In this document: positions 34,484 through 46,512 of the stretch, piece after piece
Position numbering within the stretch: position 1 is the first letter of the stretch
Layout of the letters: the number at the start of each line of letters is the position of its first letter
From: Azolla caroliniana
Lineage: Eukaryota; Polypodiophyta
Direction of reading: 5' to 3'
Assembly (NCBI GenBank): GCA_043228905.1
Contig: JBHGNT010000006.1
Span: forward strand, 5,642,001 to 5,706,000
Length of the DNA stretch: 64,000 bases
Made by a program: the position numbers and the translations under genes
Notes under the pieces: generated by a model
The model's input: only the letters and a program-made list of their open reading frames with translations
The model's database searches: none
What the model was told of the DNA's origin: nothing

Positions 34484-37400
34484 ATGTCTTTGGATCCAAT
34501 GAGTAGTGGAGAAAGCGAGAAAAATCAAGTAGAAAAGTTAGTTAAGGGCTCCGATTGTTCAAATACTTCTGTTAACACAGAAAATAATACTATGGTATCA
34601 GAACGAGGCATGCAAAGAGAGCCAAACGAAGACATGGATATATATGAATGTTTTGAAGCCTCTAATAACACACAAAATGTTGTTAATGCTTTTGATGCAT
34701 GCGAGAATGTGCAAATGGTATCAGATCAAGGCTCAGAACACAACATCCAAAAGGTGTTTGTGATGCATGATTTGTTTGAAGGTTCAGATAACATAAGAAA
34801 TGCTGTTAATATATCTGATGCTTGTGGAAATGGGCAAACAGTATCAAACCTAGGTTCAGAAAATGCTGTAGAGATGGATGACTGTTTCAAAGATGATGAC
34901 ACAATCCAAAATGTTATGCATGCATCAGACACTTGTGAAAATCAGCAAACGGTATCAGAGAGAGTTTCAGGAAGTGCGCCATGGAAGATCATAGAGATGG
35001 ATGAATGTTTCAAAGCTTTTGACGGCATGCCAAATGTTGTCGGTACTCCTGATGCATGTGAAAATGGGCATACGGCATCAGAGGGATTATCAAAAAGCAG
35101 ACCACATAAAGTGGACATTGGGATGGATGAATGTTTTGAAGGTTCTGTGAGTACACAAAATGTTGCTAATGCATCTGAAGAAATTAAGCAAATTGTATTG
35201 GAGCGAATCTCAGAAATTGAGCAAAGAAAGGCTGTAGAAATGGTTGATAATGGAGGTAAACAAACCACTGTAGAGATAAGAACAGGAGCTCGATTGCCTG
35301 ATGGTGATATTGATACTGATGGTTCTCCATGCTATGAGATACCAGGCAAAGAATTAGGCATTGGCTCTGCAAGTAGTGCATGTGAAACTGAACCTGGCAC
35401 GAATCTGGGAAATCAATATCCATTTGATGTCAGAGCAGGATATAATTCAGGAAGCCGATTGTTAGAATTGCAGAGAAATCCAGAAATTCTGCTGCGAGAA
35501 TTCGGGGAGAATCCTGGATATCGGTTGCTGGATGATGGACAAACCAAACTTTGGCAAGAATGTGATCAACATTCCAAGCAGAAACCGATGGATTTGCACA
35601 ACTATTCTCTTGTAAGTGATCATAAAGCTTCATTAATAAACTTGTCTATGCAAGGGAGCATTGACGATATGAATGATGTTACTGTATGTTGCATGAAAGT
35701 GATACATGTTTTTAACTTAACTCCCCATAACATGTATGTGTATATGTATGTGTTTGTGTGTGTGCATGCATGCAATGAATTTTGTCAACTTGATTCTGCA
35801 AATACCCACATATGTTTCATGGATGATGAGGATAATGTCGGCAGGGGTATCTATATCTATATATATGTGTGTGTTTATGTATTGCTGATTAAGATTGTTG
35901 GGAGGTGCGTACAGGCAGTGGGCAAGCCTCTTGATACAAGCCATAAGCAAGAATCTCCTAATCAAGAATCTCCTAATCAAGAATCTTGTACAACCGCACT
36001 TGTGAGCACCAACTTAGAAGGCTGGCAACGCTTTGATATAGAGGACAACGATGCCCAAATGGCTTATGGTATTTTGATGGGTTGATACAGTACTTTGTGT
36101 TAGTTAAATGTATGTATGTTTATGTGTGTATTTAATGAGAATATGTGTGTACGAGTATATGTGCATGTGTATATACATACGTATATGTGTTTGTATCTAT
36201 GTATCTATGTATCTGTGTGTGAAAATTGATATGTTTGATTGTGCTTACAAATGAACAGTTGACCACCTTGTGCTTACGAATGAACAGTTGCTGGTGGTCA
36301 CCCCCGACAGGGGCAGGAGCTATGGGAGCAATTATTGGAAGATGCATTAGAATCCAATCAAAAGGATATTGATTTCAATGTTTCCCAGAGAGTTTCAGCA
36401 TTTTCTTTATATGAAGGAAATCAGTCATGGCTAGCTTCACCGGGGAACCCATTCATAGAGGGCACAGCTAGGACCAGCAACTTCCTTGAAATTGAGAGTT
36501 TAAGCATACCAACTTTCCAAAGAGCTCTCATGAATGCTGAGGAAGAATCATTTCAAAATTCATATGGAAACAGGGATCCTCTATCAGGTACGTTTTGTCT
36601 CATAGTATCTGAGATAATGGATTAGAATAGGCTGAGTATCTGGCTCCTGAATATACCTGTTAATAAACACATGGCCACACCCACACATACACAAGTCTCT
36701 TTCTCTCTCTCTTACAATACATACATGATATGTCAATAATTTGTATTTATTGTTACTTATAAATTTTTTCTATTATTATTATGTAGTTTGTTTCCATTCT
36801 CTTAAATATAATGAATAATTTATTTTGATTCTATTTTTGTTTTTATTTACTTAGTAATCCGGACAGGTAGAGGTCTCATCCTTAATAGTACGTGTTTTTT
36901 TCTGAATCAGTATGTTTCTATTTGTTTTATTTTAATAATTGCAACAGACATAGGCCTCATCCTTAATGGTATAGGCATAGGTGTTCGTGCATATATATGT
37001 TGATGTATATTTATGTATCTGTATATTTATGTATGTGTATTGTCGTTCATCCTCATGTTTATATTCATATCCCTGCATATGCACACATACGTGCACATAT
37101 CGTGCATGTACATGTATGCATACAATGTTTACATATGCACATACATATACACATGCATACAAGATGTGCATATGCATATACATACACATGCACATATAAA
37201 TGTACAATATATAGAGAGAGAATAAAGAGAGTTGCACCTTCTTGGGATGATGGTAAATCTTGTATCCTGATCCAGTGAATGGAAGCTACAAAATTTCAGT
37301 GGACAAGTTGCAAACTATGCCTGAGATATCAGGGATACCATTGGATGCAGTAAACCCTCCCTCTCTCAGGAGTGTCATGGACTTGGAATCCCATGCATTA

Positions 37401-37892
37401 TTCAAGGCATCGATGCCAATATACAATGGAGCAAATAATGTTTCTGGACATGAAACATGGGAGGCTAATTTTGATGCATTTATGCCTATTAGTGGATCTG
37501 ATACTTTTGCTTCGACCATACATAATGGAACACAGGAGCCCCCGAGGTCTTTATCATTGCCTCGAATGGTGGATGAGATGCATAGAGGTCGAGAGCCTGA
37601 GCAAGAAGGCCACCGATGGAGTTTTTCAGTAGCTTCAGATGAACCTGGAACACCATCAATGGCACAATCCAAAAAACAAACAAAATCTCTTCACGCTGCT
37701 CTTGGTTTCATGTCGCCTCGTGTGAGCCCTTTAGTAAAGAAGGTTGTGAAGTCAATTCAAACTTCCCCTGTGATTGGTAAGAAAACACTGAAGAATGGCA
37801 CTCGAAGCACGAATAATAGGAGTACTAACGTTGCAGAAAAGTCGAAGAAGCTGGCATGGATGCGTTGTATTTGTTGCTCCAAGATTGACTAG
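34484..37892 (+). CDS. Unrecognised multi-exon protein with five internal repeats
   Basis: I do not recognise this family. The best model joins 34484-35683, 35915-36001, 36311-36587 and 37276-37892 (2181 nt, 726 residues). All junctions have GT/AG ends (donors GTATGT, GTGAGC, GTACGT) and consistent phases 0, 0, 1. Two optional 21-nt exons at 36867 and 36948 would raise it to 740 residues. Residues about 52-245 hold five imperfect repeats of 40-50 residues with the pattern (M)DECFEGSDNTQNV..ASDACENGQTVSE. Exon 2 repeats the peptide NQESP. The last exon is Ser/Pro-rich, contains SLHAALGFMSPRVSPL and ends with a Cys cluster MRCICCSKID, which could be a lipid-modification or metal site. The protein is acidic in its first half and basic near its end. 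Introns are full of tatg-type microsatellite. The first intron and exon 2 are in frame with exon 1, so the raw open frame runs to 36085. Confidence 0.75.
36867..36887 (+). other. Candidate 21-nt microexon, copy 1
   Basis: The block is bounded by 'ggacag' on the left and the donor GTACGT on the right, is exactly 21 nt and keeps the phase 1 frame open. It would encode the heptad GRGLILN. It closely resembles copy 2 at 36948. Confidence 0.5.
36948..36968 (+). other. Candidate 21-nt microexon, copy 2
   Basis: The block is bounded by 'gcaacag' and a GTATAG donor, is exactly 21 nt and again keeps the frame open into the last exon. It would encode NIGLILN. It shares 'ctcatccttaat' with copy 1, while the sequence between the copies is ordinary T-rich intron. 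Confidence 0.5.
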
Positions 37893-40344
37893 GGTTGATG
37901 TATACAGCCTATGATGCAAGATAAGATAATATATTCTTACAAAATTTGATGCCCAATTAAGGATATTTTTACCATGTACATCCTAGGGGCCTATTCACCA
38001 TCTAGCATAAAAGAAATGTCTTTTGTTATCCTCGGAGGTGACGAATGGAGTGTACATTAGTTAAGACACATTTATGTTGTACACTATGATAAATGAATTC
38101 CAAATTCATATGCATTTTCTGTACATATTGAAAGTTGATTGTTTCATTTTCTTTTTACCCATTTCAACATGGATTATAAAGGAATGTAAGTAGAGATAGA
38201 TGTCTTATATCTTAATTTGTGTTAAGGTGGATGAATGCTTGTGTGTGTACACATCTTTAACTTTTGGACAATCTGTTACTGTGTGACAGTATCCCTCATA
38301 CTCTCCATGCTCTTGTGCATAGTCAACACCATTCATACAGATTGTCATTTTAATGCTGCATCTAATTAGTAGAATTATGGCATATGATTGAACTATCTAA
38401 TACACAGTTTATAATACTCTTTCATCTTGATAATCTTGTAGAAAAATCTAGATATTGCCTCATTACAAGAATTCCACATCCCTAGTTTGAATTTTGTTAT
38501 CGTATATATCAATTTATTCCATATTTAGTAATTGTCGAGGAAACCAATTATTGATGAGTTTTTATTAGATGGTAATGTTACATGATTGCTTTGAGTCTGG
38601 ATGTGTCAAGAAGCCTGATGAGGAGCTAGCAATTTTTTGTAAATGTTCCTATAGACCATTATTTTGCTTAATCTATAGCAAATGATTGTTGACAGCGTGT
38701 TTGGAAAGGTGGAAAGTGCTTCAATTATAGTTGGGCCTCTTAACCAATTAGATTGCACATCCAATGTATTTCGAGAAGGTTCTTTGTGCCTTCCTTTTGA
38801 GAAGAGAAATGGCATTCTTAGTACCTTAGATTCTGTGGCATAAATGTTTCAAGATACAAAATTAATGAGCTTTGATACTTTCTATGTTTTACGGTCCATT
38901 TCAAGTCAAAGCTATAAAACAAATGTGTTATTTTTCTTGTGAAGAACAATGTTATCAAACTTGTCCTATGAAATATGCACTATATATATTAGGCCTTGGA
39001 TATTCATTTGTTATACATGTTGTTGAAAATCTCTCATTGAATGTGGATATTACCTTTTCATTGACAATGAAAACATCCCTTTCTCCGTGCACTACTATCA
39101 AACGTAAACTTTGGGCTTTATTTTTTTGTACGCGTTTATTCTTGGTCTATGGCTCTTTTGAAATATAATGGCTATTGACCGTTTGAATAATAGAATGTGT
39201 AGGGTGGGTTTCAACAATATCGCGACACATATGATTAGCTTTCCATGTGATAAGGTGGCATGATAATTGAAGACTAGATTGCGTTGTTGAGGATCATGAT
39301 TTAATAATTGCCACATGAGAAATAACGCTGAATGCAAAACCCAACTACCGAAAGAAAGGGGGATACCAAGATATTTCCAATTGTTCCTTATACTAGTTAT
39401 CTTCCACATAGAAATGAATGACATAATCCTACTTAGGACAGTCACCATTGTCTACATTTGTCATTCTCTGCTACAAATTTATCAAGTCTTTCAACTTTTT
39501 TTTCGAATTGCTTTTTCTCCACTCTAATCTAACTTGACATAATTCTCGTCGTATACTCTATTTGCCACACCTATGCTTTGCTTTATCGTCAACATGTAAG
39601 TGCCATATTTTACAATAATTGTAGCATTCAAAGGGTGCGAATTCAAAGGGTGTGAAATTGTATTTCCAACACATTATTGCATTAGCAAATTCCTTTAATG
39701 CTTGGTTTGTTGTTAGCATTCATCGTCAATCTCCCTTCATGGGAAAATAACCCGCCACAAATCGAAAAACTAATTGTTCTTTTGACCAAGCCATTTGTCC
39801 CTACGCCACCAATCACTGTAGAACATTTTGGCATTCTCCATCATTCACACTAGGAGGTGTGGAACGAGCAAGTGTTGTTGTAGTAGGTGTACATCGAACT
39901 AGTTGGCAAGAGGAGAGAGGCCATGAATATGAGGGGCCGGATGGATGGATGGCTGGATGGGTCATCGGGGGTGCTAAAAAGATGTGGTTCGGGTCGGTCA
40001 GATCGAGTTTCCCATGTCCAATGTTGTCGCAAAATTTGTGGGACAAAAGAAAGAAAGGCTCACAATGCTTAAGGGCATCATAGCATAACATACACACACA
40101 CATCATACATACTGATACATACATAACATACATACATACATACATACATACATACATACATACACACTGATACATACATAACATACATACATAGAATGAT
40201 ACATGTATATACATATGCATATTCTTCTTCTTCTTCTTCTTCTTTTAAGAAGATATCCTGTCATTTAGTGTAACCATTTTTTTAAAGAAGATATCCTTGC
40301 TCTGTTTTGTTATTTGTAAACAGGTGTGGGGGGGAATAAAACAC
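37893..40344. other. Intergenic, no gene seen
   Basis: The region has AT-rich 3' flank sequence, then tetranucleotide (CATA) and TCT repeats from 40.1 kb. Reading frames at 39.8-40.2 kb on the minus strand translate microsatellite. The final 150 bases are probably the promoter of the next gene. Confidence 0.55.
40123..40165. repeat. (CATA)n microsatellite
   Basis: About ten tandem CATA units are seen, with shorter related runs on both sides. Confidence 0.95.
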
Positions 40345-40650
40345 ATGATGCTTCCCCTGTTCTCTTCATCTTCATCTTCTTCTTCATCTTCATCTTCATC
40401 TTCTTCTTCTTCTTCTTCTTGGATTTCCTTCACCACTTTGAAGCCCAGAAGGAGAACTAAGACACAACCTGATGACTTTGTTTCTTCCATTTCCTCTGCT
40501 CTCTCCCACATCGCCCCCACCTTCATTAATCTCAAGTCTCATGCCCTGCTCAAATCGCATGACTCGAATCTGGTCAGTATATAGGCGGATTATATTCCTT
40601 GGTCTCTGCGCGACGGCGCGTGTTGTGTTATGTTTGCTTGATTCTTATGT

Positions 40651-40706
<56 letters not shown>

Positions 40707-41901
40707 GGACTAGATGGCTCTGCTTTACTGATGGTGCTGGTGTGATGATCGTATTGAAGAAGTAATGATGTTCCAATTTCTTGATTGATTGATTGATTCA
40801 TGATGATGATGATGATGATGATGATGCCATGACAGTGGTGTCATGATTGTATTCGTGATTCAATTATGTTCTGGTGGCGATGACTGTGTTGATGATAATT
40901 TTGATTAACCATGATGATGGCAATTATGGCTATATGGCCATATCCATTAGGTGAGAGTGTGGTTGTGGGAAATGGTGATGCCTATAGTGTGGATGTGTGT
41001 GTGTATGTGAGAGCATGCTTCAAAATTCATCTTTTATGTTCACACAATGAAGATTCAAGTGCTTATTATGTAGTAACATATATGACAGGTAATTGTGTAC
41101 ACAGTTTGGGAACACGATTTACATATGCATGGTTCTTCAGTCCCAGATTCCCAAAGGCAGCCCAATAATGGAAAAAATTCTACTAGGTTCCTCGACAGCC
41201 TATGCTTCGGGCATTCGAGAGCGCGAAACGGCCCTCCAGAGTCTGTGGTGTTCAAGAAGGCCCTGTCCACAGTTGCCCACAAGGTAGAGATGAATTGGTA
41301 TGAAGTCTCATGCTGGGATTGCAACACAATCGATAGACCACTTTTATGCCACAATCAACAGCCGCAGCAAACTACTCCAAAATCACCATCACCATTACCC
41401 TTATCATCGCCACAGACATCATTACAGGTGTTATCTCCAGATTCTCCATCTCCATCTTCGGCATTGACATCATCGCCATCATCATCGTCATCATCATTGC
41501 CGACATCGTCATCATCATCATCATCATCATCATCATCGGCAACACCCTGCTTGTCTGTAGGCGACATAGTCCACTTGCGTACCATAACCGGCGAAGCGGC
41601 GACCACCACTACCGGTGGTGACGATGTGCTTGATTACTCCTGCTTGGCCATCCTCAAATCCTTTGTTCACCAGATTCCCGGGATTAGGTCTTATACTTTC
41701 TTCAAGTCTTTGGATAGGCCACCCACGAAGATGGTTGGATTGGGTATCTGGGATGACTTCGATCTGGCTTCTAAGTTCTTGTATGCACCCGATGGCGTAC
41801 CTGAAGAGTGTTACTGGAGAAGCTTAGGTGCGAAGGTCAAGTTGGGCATGTATCATGTGGTGTTCATTACATTGAACGGAACATCGAGCTCTAGCCTGTA
41901 G
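40345..41901 (+). CDS. Two-exon gene of unknown function with serine runs
   Basis: The model joins 40345-40572 and 41089-41901 (346 residues). The donor CTG/GTCAGT and the acceptor 'gacag' meet in phase 0. Exon 1 begins MMLPLF, followed by a run of about 19 Ser from a TCT/TCA repeat, then a basic stretch (LKPRRR), which could be a plastid-type presequence. Exon 2 contains VWEHDLHMHG, a segment rich in Ser and Pro, and a second Ser run from an ATC repeat. The C-terminal 90 residues (DYSCLAILKSFVHQIPGI, then IWDDFDLASKFLYAPDGV, then LGMYHVVFITL) look like a compact alpha/beta unit. The order helix, 'PGIRSYTFF' strand, 'WDDF' and final strand recalls ABM/Dabb-type dimeric alpha-beta barrels, but this is weak inference. 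The exact start is uncertain because the same frame is open from 40297. Confidence 0.6.
40649..40702. repeat. Compound (GT)n(GA)n microsatellite in intron
   Basis: About 13 GT units run directly into about 14 GA units. The repeat lies in the intron of the gene at 40345-41901. A (GAT)n run at 40800-40826 lies in the same intron. Confidence 0.97.
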
Positions 41902-43763
41902 GTACATAACAAAATGTAGTATATGTACACTTTCATCAAATTTAGGTATGTAGATATAGATGTTTGATAGGAGCATGTAATATGACAAGGTTGAAATGGG
42001 GGAAAGGGATTTTAACACTGATCTTACGATGATAGGTAGTTAGTCGTACACTACCATCTATTTGATCTTGTTTTTATAATGAATTTACAGTCTAATTTTG
42101 TGAGGGACTTTTAACCATCAAAAGCTGACATTTGTTATAAATCTACAGAATAGAGTGTCAACCGAATGTATTAATGATAATTTTGTTATTTACATCTTCC
42201 ATCTAACTACTAAGAATATATGATAATTTGTTATCATCACTCTTTCTTTATCTTGTAATATCGTAAGAAATCCACTTGATGGCTTCCGAATTTATGGTCA
42301 AGTGGGCAATTGATCCTTCTTTGTTGGTTGGAGACCAGACAAAATGGATTAAAAAATCTATTATGGTCAGTGATTAATCGGTAGACTGGTCTGTAATGTA
42401 TCAATTACAATTAATGCAACGAGTTCATAGAGTATGAAAGTGAAGATACGATAAATCCCCTCTTTACAAAATCTTTTTAATAGATTGAAACTTAAGTTTA
42501 ACTTACTGTTGATCACATAATTAATCCTCCACAGAATGCCACTCTTTTACCTATCCATTAAGAAAGGTCTACAATTTGCCATGGACAAACATAGGGAATC
42601 TATTAATAAAATTTATGTCACAATAATTAACCCTTAATTATGCTTTTACTTCTATATGGCTAATCTATGCTTGGAGTGCCTTTTTAGTGTTGGTTATAAC
42701 TTATGAGTGCTTTATATATCTTTGTTTAAAATTTAAACAGTAGAATGGACTCGAATATATGGCATACTAGGTATACATTAGGAACAAAACATCAAAGAAG
42801 AATTGCCGATATTCAAGTTTTTGACTTATTCGCCGAGTTTTAAAAATTAAATATGTTTCTTATTTTGAACATAAGTCTTCTTTGAAAGCACATTTCCTAT
42901 TGGGGCTACTGATTTGAAAGGAGAAGATGTTGCAGAATGTTCTCAAGGGCTTTCTTATTATTTATTGTTGAACTAAATGTATGTAAAAATTCAGGCATCC
43001 ACAATCACCAAGATAATCATTAAGATCACAAATGATATCTAGTAGTTATGACAAATGACAAAATTGAGGGGAATCAAAGGAAGAAATGTGCTCAAATTAC
43101 TTGAATGTATTGTTATTTTTAACAAGGATTGTTTTTTTGCATTCAGAATCCAGATGACAGAGTGGTGCAAACCTATAAATCATGATACCTCCATCTTAAA
43201 CGAGACTCAAATTATGTTAATGTCATGTTATTTTTAATAAAGATTGACCACCATTGAAACATTGGTTATGAACCATATCATGAGGTATTCCTTACAAAAA
43301 CCAACATAATCCAAAATCTTGAGATGTATTACTAAGTCACTAACACTAGTATTGCTGTATAGATACAACAAGGGGAATATTATTAACATGTGATAAATAA
43401 TCTATTCTACTTGCAATTAAGAGATAACATCCCCCAAAAGAAATGAAATCCACAACAATGGGCAGCAAAATATGGAGGATCAGATCTCTAATGGGAACAA
43501 TAATCCCTCTCAGCAAATAATTGAAACCAAAGAGAGACTAGCATTAAGAAAAGCAGAAAAACTTCCTTTCCACCCGCCCATTATATAACATGGGTTTCGA
43601 TTAACCAACTATTTTTCGTGGTATACATGGTAACCCCCCCAATAAGAAATAATAAGAAGAAGAATAAGGGAATACCAAAGATTTTCTTAATACAACAAGA
43701 GGGTCCAATACCCATGGATTCCTATATTGGGTTATTTCAGAAGTTTTTAAAGTGATTATATAT
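41902..43763. other. Intergenic between two convergent genes
   Basis: The DNA is AT-rich and presumably holds the 3'UTRs of the genes on either side. No recognisable coding sequence, RNA gene or repeat array was found. Confidence 0.6.
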
Positions 43764-45325
43764 TCACAACGCAATTTTGGCTATTGACTCAACCTCACAT
43801 TCCTCTTTCCTAATATTTGGAATCTGAATCTTGTCGATCACTTCGTTCCCAATCTCAGAGTGATCATCATCAGCCACAGAGGATGTCCACCCCCTTGATG
43901 CCATTAAATCCCAATCTTCTTGCAGCATGGGGTAAGTGATTATATCAATATCATCATAATCATCATCATGAATCGCTCCATTTTTAGCGTGCATTTTGGT
44001 TCTTGCCTCATCATCATCGGGATCACCATGCATAGACCCGGATTGAGTTATTTCAGATTGAGAATCAAATAATCTTGAACCCGTCTTTCCAACATTGTGG
44101 AAAACCTTCCGGGGGTCTGTGTATGATCGCCGACAGCTCTTCCAATCGATGTAATATAGTTGGCCTGTCTGCATTCAAAGGGGAAAATTCTCTCTCAGTG
44201 GTAAGCTACTTATGTCATCAACAGAATGTCAGCAGTTAAAATCATTATATTTGCAGCCATAATTGAGTTCCTCTAGAATGCCAATCTATCCATATCTACT
44301 CATCTGTCTCTACCAAGGGTTTAGGTATGTCACATCTAACCCTAAAAAGTTTAGACAAACATCAAAGTTTCATGGGATCTACAGAAGCTAGATGCCAATA
44401 TGCTTGAGACTACAAGGCAGAACACATAGGCCAAGAGTTCTTTATTATTTCTGTGATATGTTTGGAAAATAAATTCACCAAAATGCAAGTCGAATTTGTT
44501 TTAGAGGATGCAGCCAGGAGGTCCAAAATATTTATAAAGAGAACAAAACTGATAGAACGATATAAAATTTCAATTAAAATCCTCCAAATTTGTGGTATGT
44601 TTCTCACTATGTCATATTATTCCATGCTTGAAATGAAAACTGAGAGTAGGTTGGACAAAATCCAATGTAAAGTTTCTGTCGTCCCGTCTCTATCATTTTA
44701 TACATGAAAAAGGAAAAAATTGGCGTAAAACTTTCTCCCACAAAACATACATATTCCTTGCCACATTGATCAGATAATTCATTCATAATTCACCAGGAAT
44801 TACAACAAAGAAATCATGGCAAAGAAATATGAAGAAAGCAGAAAATGATAGGACATAACAGGTAAACTTCTTACAAATTTGTGGTATTTTCTCACAATTG
44901 CCTAGATTAGAGAAAACTCAGGCCAAATGTTTCCTCAAAACAATTTTATATTTCCTGCCACATTGCTCAAACAATTCATTCGCAATCCATCCAAAAAACT
45001 AATTCCGAATCTAGACAAAGCAATCACAGCAAAAAAAATGAAGAAGAAACAGAAAAAATCAACTGATAAAGGCATTAGAAAGACAACAATATTTAACAAG
45101 AAAGTTTATCCTGGAAAGAGGAAAAAATACCTTAAGGTCTAAGAATTGCTCCCATCCATGAGGAAGAGGTACTTTGCACTCTAATTCCAGATCAGGACCC
45201 ATGTCCATATCACACTGAGCAGAGGATTGCCCACATTCTTCTTGGTCTTTTTGGTTTAGACCAAGGTGAGTTTCCATAGCTTGCAGAACCTCAAAAGACC
45301 AAGGTTCGAGTCTTTTCTTCTGCAT
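43764..45325 (-). CDS. WW-domain protein, CFL1-like, two exons
   Basis: WW domains bind proline-rich partners; in plants CURLY FLAG LEAF 1-type proteins use one in control of cuticle and epidermis development. The model is the complement of 45131-45325 and 43764-44168 (600 nt, 199 residues, phase 0). The domain spans the splice junction: exon 1 ends with LPHGWEQFLDLK and exon 2 begins TGQLYYIDWKSCRRSYTDPR. The first Trp, the central YYIDW block and the final DPR are all present; the YYIDW/N-type block fits the plant CFL1 subgroup. The donor is AAG/GTATTT and the acceptor TGCAG. The region after the domain is acidic and Asp-rich, without a known motif. The start MQKKRLEPWSFEVL is the first Met in the exon; an upstream exon is possible. 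Confidence 0.85.
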
Positions 45326-45850
45326 TAAGAAATAAATGATGATAAAACCAAAAAACCCAAACTTTTGTGAGCTTTTCTCAAGATGGGTTGCTTTCCCTTT
45401 GGCTTTCCTGGAGATGGATTGCTTTTCTTTTGGCTTTCTTGAGGTCTTTCTGGGGAGATGGGTTTGTTTTTATTTTATTTATTTATTTTGCTTTTCAGGT
45501 AGTGGGCTGCTTCTCTTTTAGCTTTCTGCATGAAGCTTTCTCATAGAGCTAGCTAGGTTGCTTTTTTTTTTTTTTTTTTTTGCTTTTCCAGAAGGGCTTG
45601 AGCCTTTGCTGCTGAGGCTGAGGCTTTCTTATATATATTCCATGGAAAATGGGTTGCTTTCCTTGTGGCTCTTCTGAGGCTTTGGTGGATCTCAAGAGAT
45701 GGGTTTTGCTTTCCGAGGCTTTTTGTGGAGATGGGCCTGCTTTTCTTTTGGATTGTTGCTGGTTTTCCTTGACACTGTACCATGCATGTGGTGGGTATGG
45801 ACATTTGTGGGGGGTGTGTACAAGACATAGAATTGAAAGAAATCATAACT
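45326..45850. other. Upstream region of WW-domain gene
   Basis: The sequence is pyrimidine-rich with repeated 'gcttttc' and 'ggctttc' words and a T run at about 45559-45580. No further gene is recognised; it is the likely promoter of the minus-strand WW gene. Confidence 0.5.
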
Positions 45851-45853
45851 CCC

Positions 45854-45930
45854 AGAACAGAACAGAACAGAACAGAACAGAACAGAGCAGAGCAGAGCAG
45901 AGCAGAACAGAGCAGTGCAGTGCAGTGCAG
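45854..45930. repeat. Pentanucleotide microsatellite (CAGAA/CAGAG/CAGTG)
   Basis: About 15 pentamers run in a row, changing from CAGAA through CAGAG to CAGTG along the array. On the minus strand this translates as an Ala/Leu/Cys/Ser/Phe repeat, which is not a gene. Confidence 0.95.
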
Positions 45931-45984
45931 AAGGAGGGGGGATCCTAGGAGAAAGCTCAATCCAAGAGAATGTGTGTAATCATT

Positions 45985-46170
45985 ATAATATACATACATA
46001 CATACATACATACATAATGATTTCTTGTTTTCCATTAAATTACACATACATACATACATACATACATACATACATACATTATACATACATACATAATGAT
46101 TTCTTGTTTTCCATTAAATTATACATACATACATACATAATGATTTCTTGTTTTCCATTAAATTATACAT
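45985..46170. repeat. Composite repeat: (CATA)n plus 28-bp unit, three copies
   Basis: A (CATA)n run followed by 'aatgatttcttgttttccat' and 'taaatta' occurs three times (ends near 46041, 46119 and 46165), with variable CATA length. Confidence 0.93.
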
Positions 46171-46210
46171 TTCTCTATATTGTTTGGTGCTCACATGAAC
46201 ATGGATGGAT

Positions 46211-46512
46211 GGGTTCACATGAGCATTGCTGGCCTTCCTTACGATGGGTTCACATGAACATGGATGTGTGTGTATGGACACATTATGATCTCGAGGTGGC
46301 CACAACTTTTTTGGGCACTTCAATTGTTGGCCTTCCTTAGGATGGCTTCACATGAACATGGATGTATGGACACATTGCGTTCTCGACGTGGCAATGACTT
46401 TTTGGGCATTTCAATTGTTGGCCTTCTTGAGGATGGGTTCACATGAACATGGATGTATGGACACATTGCATTCTCAAGGTGGCAATGACTTTTTGGGCAC
46501 TTCAATTGTGGA
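46211..46512. repeat. Minisatellite, about 91-98-bp units
   Basis: Copies start near 46251 (98 bp), 46349 (91 bp) and 46440 (incomplete), with a further partial copy before them. Each holds 'cacatgaacatggatg', 'tatggacacatt', 'gactttttgggca' (or a variant) and 'tcaattgttgg'. Confidence 0.92.

Noticed and set aside
35684-35914. Continuous coding from 34484 to 36085
   Set aside because: This stretch is in frame by chance but is Tyr/Val/Cys-rich microsatellite translation bounded by a GTATGT donor and an ACAG acceptor, so it is treated as an intron.
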